DNA from: Norana najaformis
Taxonomy: Eukaryota > Annelida > Clitellata > Crassiclitellata > Hormogastridae
DNA length: 64,000 nucleotides
Direction: 5' to 3'
Assembly: GCA_964023275.1 (NCBI GenBank)
Contig: OZ029916.1
Coordinates: forward strand, 15,058,607 to 15,122,606
The position numbers were made by a program, and so were the translations under genes. Positions 52,120 through 62,874 of the stretch are shown one piece after another. How positions within the stretch are numbered: position 1 is the first letter of the stretch; every line of letters starts with the position of its first letter. The notes under the pieces are model-generated. The model searched no databases. It saw only the letters and a list, made by a program, of their open reading frames with translations, and was not told the DNA's origin.

Positions 52120-55100
52120 TCGGCACCGATCTTATTGACTCTCTCATTATGTGGCTTAGTGCATGATCAGCGAAAAAGACAGAGGACATATGTTAAAATC
52201 GAATGTTCTTACTTTTCTTCATATTCCTCATCTTCTTCGTTTTTTGGTTATTCTTTTTGTAATCGTCTCGTTACAATTGTTATATTAGGCCTATGTTTCA
52301 TTTACAATTTTTTTTTAAATTTTTTATTTAGAATTTATTTTTCTCAACACACACCAGATGAATCTAGAATGGGGTTTAATATAACACGCAGCATGAACTG
52401 TAGGCTTATACTTAGGCTATACTTAGGCTATACTTAGGCTATATTTAGGCTATAATTAGCAGTTGTTTTGACGGACTAAGAATCTAAGCTACTTGTAGCT
52501 GAGCTTTACTGCTGCATCTTTTAGTAAGAAACGCGTGTGAGTGTTGACATCTTTGGTCGAATCCCCACACAGCAATTTATCATCGGTTTTATAACGATGG
52601 ATGGATGGGTGGGTGGGTGGATGGGTGGGTGGGTGGGTGGGTGGGTGGATGGGTGGATGGGTGGATGGGTGGATGGGTGGATGGGTGGATGGATGGATGG
52701 ATGGATGGATGGATGGATGGATGGATGGATGGATGGATGGATGGATCTGTCTATCCAAAACCCACTGTCGATTGGTTGCACAAAGATGTATACTCTTCGT
52801 CGGATACAAAGAAGCACTGCATGATGTGTGTGTGTGTTTGTATGTGTGGTTGCGTGTGTGTGCAGGTGTATGTTTATCTGGTTCGTGTCATGTCGTTGTT
52901 GTACACTGATTTACGGATCACGTGATTGACGAGACGACGTAATTGCTTGCAGGGATGAACTCTGACCTTATCAAAATTGGACAGATCAAGGACGGAGGAC
53001 GAGGCAGTTGGACGGGCGGACGGATAGATGGAGGAACGAACGGATGGACAGATGACCTCTGACCATTCTCTTTCGCCGGGGCTGAGCTGGGAGCACCTCT
53101 TAGTAGGCATACACTGAAAGAGTGCTGAAGGAGTGCTATGTACAGTAACTGCTCTAAACGAATGAACGAGAGAAGTCACAGGGCGATGCACCCAGATGCA
53201 TATTAGCATTTTGATGACATAGGCCCTAAGTGTCGGATTTCGACCGGGCTTCTCCATTTTCACTTCTGATTTTCACTTGAAGCGACCATCGACTGATACC
53301 TTGTGCATTTTGATAACGGCGCTACAGAAGTCACGTGGATTAAACAACTTTTATTTATTTTTTCACCACATATTGATGAACCTCATGCATGGTAATCTGC
53401 TTTTTCGTTCCAAACCTTAAAGAATGATTCTTCACTTGTTAGTGTTCGGAGAAGAACTTACAAGACCAGTTCTGCGCGTAAGCAGAGCTCGAGACGTTTA
53501 AAGCGGCTTCATTTTCTTAGCCTCGGCATATGAGGCATAGTAGTCAGTCCTCTCCTTCTAATCCTCCCATCGACACAGTACTCATTGGCATTCAGCATGA
53601 ATAGAGCTAGCGCGCACTCCCTAATTCGTTAGCCTTCAGCAATGTGTCCTGGATTCGAATCACACGATGCGTCATTTGAAATTGACAATTTTTGTGGAAT
53701 TATACAACCCAAATGGATTGTTTTTCATGTTTGTGTATGAGCAGCCGAGAGATCCATCGACCGCTGTGGACATTCCTCTGACGACTAATGCACTTCTAAT
53801 AAACGTGCGACTACCTGACTAACGGCCAGACGGACAGATGAAATAATAGACATTCATTTTGGCAACATGATAGATGTGGAACCCCGCACTCTCGGAAGAC
53901 AGTACAGCGATACAAGGATCTTCTGGGCAACATAGGCCTATAGGCTACTCGTATGGTTTTGGGATAGGCGCTTGGCGCTTAGCTCATCAACTTAACATGG
54001 CACATAGCTGCAACACTATTAGTGTCGTAATAATCGTGATGACCCTTTTAAACCAAACAAATGGGGTTTAGATAGGTAGCTTGATGTAGATGGGCAAAAT
54101 GGGCGTGAGCTAATTTAGCGAATTAATTATGCACTGAAAGAATTAGGGAAAGAATAGTCCACCAAATTAAATAAGGACATTTGCACCACTGGCTCTAATT
54201 GAAATTGACCATCGGCCAAACTGAAGAGATAACTTCTTATCGGAACGTTAGGTCCCTATAACCATTTGGCCAAATCGTTGGATCCACGTCAGTCGGAAAT
54301 AGATCCAGGAAAGTCTAGGCGAGTATGGGAGTAGTAAGTAACCAAACTGCACCAGCTCCCTCTTCGTCGATCATACACAAAGTGACCAGCTGACCTGCTG
54401 TTATAGGAAACTGCCGACTGACCGCAGTGCAATTTGGTCATTTTGTGTTGTCTTTCAAATGACGCTGATAATAAATGACTTCGCGATTTCTACTGCTGCT
54501 GCTGCTTGCGCCGTGTGTTAGATACTACAATCATCGCACAGATGTGTCTTCACCCACGAACAACATCCATCCATTCACGCATCTGGACAATTACAATACC
54601 TGTATATCTGCATATGCATAGACGTATCTATACTACACTCAGACCTACACAAAGTCACACACACTCGCACAAACACGCTCACAAAAACATTAATGGACCA
54701 GCTCAAATTTATGTCTACCCTCATATATATATATATATATATATGGTACGCACATGGGGTGTATGCGTTTGGGTGCGCGCGAGTGCGTTGATGACCGTCG
54801 TACATGTATATCTACTAACGAGTGAAAAAGATGCATTGTTCTGCACTGGACAGACCTTCTCCACTGGACGACGACGGTCTGTCAACCTGCTGTGAATTCT
54901 TGGCCAAAACATCCGAATCAGTGAGAATATGGGCTGCAGATGCTGATGACGCTGCAGTCTCATGATTCGAGACATCTTCGTCATGACTCGTCGAGACGGG
55001 GTAGCAGGTGTTTTCTCGCAATTGCGCAAGTTAAATACAGGCCTCCATATACCTTCTGAGTTAGAATCTAAACGTACGTGAACGAGACATGACTTTTCGT

Positions 55101-56705
55101 ATCCGGCGAAGTACACTGTCAAAACGCACGCGTGTGTCAGACGGCCATTTATGGTAAGTAGACCATGAATAGACTTGAAACCTATCTACGTATCTCACTG
55201 AGCTTTACGTCTGAAGTTAAGGCCTAAAGACTTCGTTGTCAAATGCTGTGGCGATAAAAGTATAATTACTTGGACAGATCTATGTCGGTATACATGAATT
55301 TGACAGAAAATGAGGCAAAATAGGCCTAAACAGAAGTTCGATGTTGCATGTCTAAGCGCCAGGTGTTCTCCTGCGTTGGGTACAGCGTAACTGAGATAAG
55401 TACGAAGAATAACGCCGTCTTCTGTCGTGGAACAGTAACTACTAGGCATCTGTTAGTTGATCGGTCGTTGGCTCTGAGTTCCTGAGTTCACTTCTCTCTG
55501 TGTTTTCTCTAACGTCACCCAAGTCTGGACTTAAAACTCGTATTTCAAACTTCCTTGTAAAGAGACACCATAACCAGGAGTGATCCTGTTTCCCTGCCCT
55601 ATCAGATCAATAAGTGATTCTCTGACAGATGAAAGTCTTCTGAATAGTTCTAAAACTACTGTTTTGTCAATCTAAATCATGCCATGACGTATGTCATCAT
55701 CTACGTCATAGACTGAAGGGCGGTTTCGGGAGTGGGACAACCGGCCATGGGCCTAGCTTCATTTCGCAGGGACAGCCACTGAGTTGGCCTCCAAACTTTA
55801 GGTTAGAGTTTCCTGTAAAACTTGTCAGGCAAAGAGCATAGTAAGCAATAAATCATTGGAAGCTGAAAAGGATTTGTTAAGATAGAGAAGATCATAAACA
55901 TGAAATTCTGGGAAATTTAAAAACAAGGTCAGGTCATAAAAACTCTGCAGGGGATCTTAAAATGATCATAAAAAACGAGGAACCGAAAAGGAAACAACAA
56001 TTTGATAAACTACAGAAAGGTCATCCAAATCTTGAAAACTTAAAATGTCAATGAAAACTTTTGAACCAAATAAAAGGTCATCAAGAAATACAGCCTTTCC
56101 CAACCTCTTCTATGTAAACTTCTGGATTATCCAGGTAATACATTATTACTTAAGTATAACTCTCTGAATTCGCTTCGAGACCTTAGTCAGAACTACAAAT
56201 GACAAGTGCCGCTATAGTTAATCAGTCGTATATATAAGTATGCATGTACGTATGCATCTAGACACTTTCTATAGCGCCTTTTATGTACCTCATAAAAGCG
56301 CTGCATGCCCAGTCTGAACGATGTTAAAGTCACTAAGAATATAAGTTAATCAGTAAGCGCACAGATAACTAGAACAGATAGCACTGGCGAGCTCCTGCAG
56401 ACACACAGAGCCCAACCGATGACTTTCCATCTAGAGCTGATGGTAGACACCATGTTCAGAGTTCATGTAGCGCCGTAGAAGAGGAGCGACGAGACTCGCA
56501 ACGCACGAACCTCAACGCCAAGCAGTCCTTGGCAGGTGGTGGAAGACGCTGCGTCCAGACGTAAATTGTCTGGTAAACTAATTAAGGACAGCAGTAATTA
56601 CTTTCTCTCATTAGCCTAACAAAGCTTATGTCTTTACACGACTGCCATACGGATAAGGCCATACTGTTGGCATAGTGACTATGCCAGTAGTGTAGCCTTG
56701 AATGC
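52120..56705. other. Intergenic region with simple repeats
   Basis: Holds the GGAT/GGGT array, a short (TG)n at about 52825-52865, a (TA)n at about 54724-54744, and otherwise unremarkable DNA. A minus-strand frame at 54815-55021 (Ser/Asp-rich, ending SAEQCIFFTR) looks somewhat like a last exon but has no supporting partner exon. Confidence 0.4.
52597..52746. repeat. (GGAT)n / (GGGT)n microsatellite
   Basis: The left part mixes GGGT and GGAT units and the right part is pure GGAT. All frames stay open, giving Met-Asp-Gly-Trp repeats that are artefacts. Confidence 0.95.
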
Positions 56706-56819
56706 ATGGTCTGGACTGCACTTGCATGGTACCAGGGACACTGGACTTGCAATTGCTGTCTCAGACTATCATCATGCAGTCTGGATAAACTAATTTTCAG
56801 AGAAGATACATCGTTGAAG

Positions 56820-59235
56820 ATGTCTACGACTCTGTTGGAGCCATTTCTTGTCAGAAGCCATCGATTGCGCCAGAAGGAAGTCTTGCTTCTTCACGACCGA
56901 TCGTCATCACCTGCGGCAGTCTCCTCTTCCTCTGCTGCTGCAGCTGCTGATGCTACTGTAGTCAGCGCATCGGAAACCCCCGTCCTCTGCGTGGCTCGAA
57001 AGGTCTCAGAGGCACCAGCTGGGTATAAGACAGGAGAGGCGAGGGTGGTTGATGAAGGCATCTGGGGCGGTAACGCGAAGGAAGAGAAGGGCGGTGTTGG
57101 AGGAGCGGGAAGCAACTGGAAAGAGGAGAAGACTACAGTGACAACAGGTGGTTCAGAGGAAGAGAAGGGCGGTGTTGGAGGAGCGGGAAGCAACTGGAAA
57201 GAGGAGAAGACGACAGTGACAACAGGTGGTTCAGAGCAGCGGTCGTTTCGGGAGAAGATCTTGGCCTTCGAGGAATTTAGCAGCCAGAACACAACGCAGA
57301 AGAGTAGCAGTCGCAGGTGGGGACGCCCATTCTCTTCCTCATCTTCCTCCTCCTCCTCCGCATCCAAGACACCTGGCAACACTCATCCGTCGACCGACAC
57401 AGCTAAGGACACAGACAGGAACCGAGAAAACAAAGACGCAGAGAACAAGAGCAAGAGCTGCGTACCGGAAGCACTCGTGGCAACTGAATCGGAACACATG
57501 ACGCAGCAGCAGCAGCAGCAGCAACGGCAAGATGGAAATGCAGCCGCAAAGCCACCGAAGACACACTGGACTGTACGTCTGTCACAGCGGCTGATGAAGA
57601 TACGCGGAAAACTGGAGCAGAGATGCCACTCCGAACAGAAGACTCAGACGACGAAGCGATCGAAACAGGGACTCAGCTCCTCCGTTGTCACCGGATCTTC
57701 TCTTTCCAATATCTTCCAGGCTGAATCCTCTTTCACAAATGGTTCGTCGCCTTCCAGTCAAGATCGTGGCATGCTCATCTCCAGAAGTTGCTCTGAACTA
57801 AACCAAGCAGACAGTTCCGATGCTGTCACAGAAGGCGAGCTATCATTGCTTCAGAGTGGGAAGAGAAAGGCGGCTGACTCCCATGGAAAGCCAGAGACCG
57901 GAGTTCGTTTTGCCATGGTCAGCAGCGCTGCAGCCGTGGAAAAGGAGCTGACCGAAGACGAGACTGCGGAGGACGGCAGAACGAAGCAGAACGGGACAAA
58001 AAGCAGCTTTATATCGGAACTGCGGAAGTTCTACGATCGCAGCTGCAGCGACAAGAAATCCGTTCAGAGAGGATTCTTCAAGACATCAAAAAAGAACAAA
58101 CAGCCGAGTCGCTTCGAAGATGCACCGGATTCAGGAACATACATCGAAGCCGATCGAATCGATCGGGACATTCTCATTTCAGACTCAGCAGCAGCACCAA
58201 TCAGATCCAACATCGATTCCGCAACTGATGAGGCAAACAATGGAACGACACTGATGACGAAAGTCTGCGATGTTCAAATGAGACAGCCTTGTAACACAGA
58301 CGACTCCAAAGACTTGCGGAGCGTGGACAGAAGTGCAGCAACTGCTTCCGAGGATAAGAATGAGAGTAGGTCCACACTGGTTGCTATCGAGGATAACAGT
58401 GAGAGCACAATGGTTGTTGCAGAGAGCATGAATGACATCGCAGCAGTTGCTTCCGATGGCAAAAGCTGTGGAAATATAAGAGTTATCACAGAGGACGAGG
58501 TAATCATTGCAACAGGTGCATTCGGAGGTAAGATTTATAATGCCACTGATCCGTCGAATGGTAGGAAGCACTGCCAGCCTGAACGTGAGACTGAAAGCAT
58601 CAAGAACAAGATGCAAGTGACACCGGTTCCTTGGCGGAAGCCCCTCTCTTCTCCTCCGTCCCTGGCAGTGTTTTCCGCTTCCATCAGAGACCCTCATCCG
58701 GATTTTAACTGCAAGGAAATCGCTGAAGAATGGCGCCTTTTGGCAGAGTCTGCAGATAATCGGATGCTTAGCTCACCAGGTACACAATTTATTATCGGAT
58801 AAAATACCAAACAGGTGCAACTGATCTAAGTTCATAATGGGTAAGTTAAATGTCGGTATACTGTAAGAAAAGCCTAAAGTAGGCCTATAAGGAATAAGGA
58901 AACAGGGCCTACACGCTGATTAGATACAATTAACATTTGTCAATTACTGTCTATATGACAGACATCGCATGACTGTCATATAGATTGACTGATAGTCCTT
59001 TAAATATAATCAGAGGTCATGCACGATTAATTAACGATTAATATAGCGTTTGACGCGATCAAACCTTCTGTGCAATTCGACTTTTGATTCTCAGTCGACA
59101 TATGAAGTGACATTCGAGAGGGTCATTCATTCGCACCAAGTAATCTTTTCTTTTTTCTATTTATGATTTTTAAATATAGGATCTGAGATATGTGACGAAA
59201 GCGCGAAGCTTCTACTGGAAGAGGAGACCTTGTAA
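56820..59235 (+). CDS. Large low-complexity protein, two coding exons (671 aa)
   Basis: I do not recognise this protein. Exon 1 is coding from ATG at 56820 to 58779 (donor CCAG then GTACAC). Exon 2 is 59180-59235 after acceptor AAATATAG, preceded by a pyrimidine-rich tract. The join gives MLSSPGSEICDESAKLLLEE and then a stop, in frame. The frame is open back to 56706, but an acceptor-like TAATTTTCAG ends at 56800, so the methionine at 56820 (MSTTLLEPFLVRSH) is the likelier start. The chain is rich in Ser, Glu, Lys and Thr, with Ala, Ser and Gln runs, and has no membrane span or signal peptide, so it is probably intracellular and largely disordered. Residues 88-113 are exactly repeated at 114-139. 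Short ordered-looking motifs are SFREKILAFEEF, WTVRLSQRLMKIRGKLEQ and FISELRKFYDR. Further exons upstream cannot be excluded. Confidence 0.75.
57081..57236 (+). repeat. In-frame 78-bp tandem duplication in coding exon
   Basis: Units 57081-57158 and 57159-57236 differ at one silent base and encode the same 26 residues (EEKGGVGGAGSNWKEEKTTV and six more). The near-identity implies a recent duplication, which may vary between individuals. Confidence 0.95.
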
Positions 59236-60704
59236 ATGAAGATATCTCTCTTCTAACTTGAGAAATGACCCTCTGAACGACAACATCTTCCTCCTTCTTC
59301 GACCGCAGACGCCAAAGAAACCATCATTAAGATTATTATTAAGATAACTCTGGATTATTAACCAGTCGGCCTTTCAGTACTTACGGTTGCTTTTCTCTAT
59401 CGCTTCTTATGTATGTAAAATCTGTTCTTTTTAGCGCATATACTGTAGGCATTCAGCTGTCGTCTATTGATAGCATTACACCTCAAGCAGCAGTCATATG
59501 CTGAAGATATGATGAGAATATGACAATATTTCACTTATGGGCTTCTTGTGTCCTATTTATAGGCTTCATATGTAAGACGTGTGCGACATATGTAGGATAT
59601 ATTTGGGTAACGCGTTTGGCCAATTATCATGCGGTCGCCGGTTCGACTCCGTGTAACGACCCTTACCAAAGTTGTTTGCTCTGTCACCAAACTACTGTTT
59701 GGTGACTGACAGAGCAAATTTGGTATCAGCGTAAGCTGGAAAGTAAACGGTTAGCCCTGCGATGCGCTGGCCCCGTGTCCAGGACCTTGGGATTCGTCCA
59801 TTGCCGACTCAAGGACCTAGAAAAGGAGATGAGCGCCTTCCCAACGTCTCAGTTGTGAGATATGGGACATGCTCTTGTTACTTATATATAGGACATATGG
59901 ATCCCATAGGTAGAATGTTGTTATATTCTCACCATATCTTCAACATATGACGTTGCTGTTGGGGACCATAACGGTGCCAATAAAAGTGTTATCTTCAACA
60001 GTCGTCCTAGGCCTATGTGAACCTTTCTATTACATGACATGCCACAGATTAGCCTATAATATCTATCCGACTTTATATATAGAAACTATGATTAAATCTT
60101 TTTAAAGGTTTCGAGGAATATTAGCAAATGTTAATCTAGAAATCTGTTCGTGCTTGGAAAACCATTCGATTTGTCTGAGGACTTGATATTTCGAAGCATA
60201 CAATTCATTCTAATCTTTCAATCCCAACTATGCTAAATTATACAAACCCTCTGACACTGCCAAATTATACAGCAATTCTGCGAATAACACAACTGGAATC
60301 TCGACAGTGTTAACTGAAGTAGGCGTTGGACAGTTTTAGCTATATGTAGACCTAATCAGAATTATTCGTGACTCACGAAATCAACGTTAAGCTTAATAGA
60401 CTTTACTTCTTAATTAAGAAAACACCGAAAACCCAGCATCACTAACAGCCCGATTTTCCAGTAGCCTATCATGGTTACATGACTTCCTGAATATTTGTTA
60501 CACCACGGAGGCACACTGATGCAATTTTGTCAGAGCGTATCCGTAATAATAATAGCTGTAATGAGATACATATTTCTACAGCGTATGTTAAAGAGATGCT
60601 TATGCACAATTATGGGTGCCTTTTATCACACAGTATTTTGAAAGTGTTTAAAAATGGAAGAAGTTTTTGCTTGCGAATTTGGAGTTGGCTTATTTTTCTG
60701 ACGG
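59236..60704. other. Intergenic region between convergent genes
   Basis: Contains a decayed SINE head and a hairpin (listed separately). The plus-strand two-exon gene and the minus-strand gene at 60705 converge here, so both 3' UTRs should fall in it. No clear AATAAA was chosen. Confidence 0.4.
59605..59735 (+). mobile_element. SINE-like tRNA head followed by a hairpin
   Basis: GCGGTCGCCGGTTCGACTCC at about 59631-59650 has the form of a tRNA T-arm with a B box (GGTTCGACTCC). An A-box-like TTTGGGTAACGCGTTTGG lies about 30 bp before it. Directly after, TTTGCTCTGTCACCAAAC and its near-perfect reverse complement GTTTGGTGACTGACAGAGCA are separated by four bases, so the transcript would fold into a long hairpin. 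Confidence 0.5.
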
Positions 60705-61013
60705 CTATTGGTCGACGATCATCCACGAAAGTCCGGCAAACAGCGTAAGTGCCGTCGTGAGAGCCAGAAGCGCAAACATGGCAATGAATAGAGGGCAGGC
60801 ATCTTCAGCATTCTGGTGTCCATCGAACGGAAGAAGGACGAAGAAGACGAGGCAGGTCATGATTGCCAACGGAACTGCGAGTATGCACAGCGCTGCACCG
60901 ATTGCAGAACAGGCCAGCTCGTGACATTTTCTTAGCGCCGCTATCTTTCTGTCCATTTCTATGAGCCTAAGGATGTTCTGGTTCACCTGGCGACCGTCTT
61001 CTGCGTCTGCCAT
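60705..61013 (-). CDS. Two-transmembrane protein, paralogue C (102 aa, uninterrupted frame)
   Basis: No family recognised. The start ATG lies in AACCATGG, a strong initiation context. The plan matches paralogues A and B: a charged N-terminal helix (residues 9-33, NQNILRLIEMDRKIAALRKC), a first hydrophobic span at about 34-64 (SAIGAALCILAVPLAIMTCL onward), a short acidic loop with Cys, and a second span at about 73-100 (LFIAMFALLALTTALTLFAG, then LSWMIVD). The final SWMIVD occupies the place of AWNDI and QWND in the others. Similarity to A and B is in layout more than in residues, so membership is likely but not certain. The gene lies 1.5 kb downstream of paralogue B on the same strand. Confidence 0.7.
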   Translation of the reverse strand: MADAEDGRQVNQNILRLIEMDRKIAALRKCHELACSAIGAALCILAVPLAIMTCLVFFVLLPFDGHQNAEDACPLFIAMFALLALTTALTLFAGLSWMIVDQ

Positions 61014-61207
61014 GGTTACAGTCTCCGTCTCCGATGTTGATGTGGTTCAGCCCAAGTTTCGTGGTTTTTTCTGTATGTCCGATGCCTCTGGTTGAAACTG
61101 TTGTTGTACATCTGCCTTCGCGGTGTTACTGGCCGAGGATGTTACATTCGGTGTTAATTAGCCATAGTTGTGCCGTTGTGCTGAGCGATGCTACACTTGG
61201 TGTTGAT

Positions 61208-61394
61208 TAGTCATCGGTGTTAATATGTTGGGTGTTAGTTAGTCACCAGAGGTCCAGACGATGTTACATTTGGTGCTAACAGCCAGAGATGCTGTTTAGT
61301 CATCGGTGTTAATATGTTGGGTGTTAGTTAGTCACCAGAGGTCCAGACGATGTTACATTTGGTGCTAACAGCCAGAGATGCTGTTTAGTCATCG
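61208..61394. repeat. 89-bp tandem repeat upstream of paralogue C
   Basis: Two full units (61208-61296 and 61297-61385) plus the start of a third. The unit begins TAGTCATCGGTGTTAATATG and includes GATGTTACATTTGGTGCTAA. It starts about 195 bp upstream of the paralogue C start codon, so it may lie in the promoter or 5' UTR. Confidence 0.95.
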
Positions 61395-62514
61395 TGATGT
61401 TGTATCGACGTCTGAAAGATTGGAGTTCGCAAAAAGATAATTGAACATTTCGGACAACAGCACATAAGAAATACATATTTGCATTTATTGGCTGTGCCAT
61501 ATTAAGGTAATTATGAAATTACCATAATATGCTAATACAGATGATTAAGAAACGAACGATGGGGGCCTAAATAACTTTCCTAAAGCCAGGGGGCTTTTGT
61601 ATTTTCTGTTAAGATATAATGTGCACTTTCTTACTTTGTTCTTAATAATGTAAACTGAAACATCACTTAGTGTAGCGTGGACAAGGCTTGTGTGAAGTAC
61701 TTGAAAGGCGCTATATAATGTTTCAACATATACATACACATTGTATTCAATCATAGGCTTCTTGTGTAGTAACAGTAGGCCCTACTTCACGTCAAGTTCA
61801 ACGGGTGTTTCTGTAACTATCTGAAGTCGCTTCTTTTCTATTCAAATTCAGCTACTGATCTTGATCGATTGATGTACGGTGCTTAAAAGCGCTTCAACAT
61901 ACGATAGGACACAACAATCAACATGCAGTAGACGCATGTACATAGAGAGTACAGCAGATCATACATATATTTGTTTGCCAGTGATGTTCAGTTATTATTA
62001 TCACAAACTTAGCCCTACTTAGAGACTGACAGCGAGAAAGGAGAGACAGATCCTCTTTACATGGTTCAAACTGCCAGCAAAGCTCACTTCTGTCCGAGTC
62101 AGCAATAAAACTCACCATGTTGTTTTTCGATTTGCTGTTTAAGCGACCTATTTGTTTTAATTATAAACGACACTGCTAACAATAGCAGGCTTCATATTAT
62201 TTAACAAAGGTAGGACCTCGACGTAAACAATAACCAGTGTGACGTATCTATGACGCAATGCTTATCAATCTGAAAGCTCCCTTAAGAAAACATAAAATTA
62301 ATCTTTACTTCATGTAAAAACTATGCCAAGATTAAACACGGATGAAATATTTGTGAAAAATATTACGCGGTTTACTTTCCACGGTCTTACTTCAGTCCGA
62401 CATCGTAGTATAGTTTGGCAAGTATAGACTAGGCGGATAGTTAAGTAAGTAAGTACTGTAATGCATATGTTGACACGCATAGTTGTGTGCTGATTAGGGC
62501 ATTTGTAGATGCAT

Positions 62515-62874
62515 TCACATCCTCTGCTCGAGACTGCGGTAGAATGCGGAGTCATTCCACTGAATGGAGGCGACCATCTCAGCAGCCAAGAGGGCCAGCA
62601 GTAGAAACCAAGTGAAAATGGACGAATAGCGAACAGCGATCGTGCTACTGGCTTCCTGCTCAGCCAACACATCCGATGTCAGAGCGGCTAAGAAGGCACA
62701 GGAGAAGCCGAGCAGACCGAGACTGACGACCATCACTGTTCGAATCGTCAGCAGAGTTTGCTTCTGCCGATCCAGCTCTCGACGGCGCCACGCCAGGCGC
62801 ATGCGCAGTTCCTGGTTACGGAACAAAGTCATCGCAAGTGACGGATCGGCGAGCGACATGACTTCCGCTGACAT
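62515..62874 (-). CDS. Two-transmembrane protein, paralogue B (119 aa, uninterrupted frame)
   Basis: No family recognised. ATG at 62874 opens MSAEVMSLADPSLAMTLFRN, with a second possible Met six codons on. A strongly basic helix (residues 20-42, rich in Arg) precedes the first span at about 46-70 (TVMVVSLGLLGFSCAFLAAL), a short polar loop, and the second span at about 83-107 (SSIFTWFLLLALLAAEMVAS then IQWND). The basic N-terminus predicts that both ends face the cytoplasm. MVVSLGLLGF and AEMVASIQWND closely match paralogue A at 51673, which has a longer loop and tail. There is no long C-terminal tail here. An acceptor-like CATCACAG about 55 nt upstream of the start could mark a spliced 5' UTR. 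Confidence 0.75.
   Translation of the reverse strand: MSAEVMSLADPSLAMTLFRNQELRMRLAWRRRELDRQKQTLLTIRTVMVVSLGLLGFSCAFLAALTSDVLAEQEASSTIAVRYSSIFTWFLLLALLAAEMVASIQWNDSAFYRSLEQRM

Noticed and set aside
52489-52925. Frames of Met-Asp-Gly-Trp or Ile-His-Pro units on both strands
   Set aside because: Translation of the GGAT/GGGT microsatellite.
54815-55021. Minus-strand Ser/Asp-rich frame resembling a C-terminal exon
   Set aside because: No partner exon, weak acceptor and no recognised motif. An overlapping frame is equally open.
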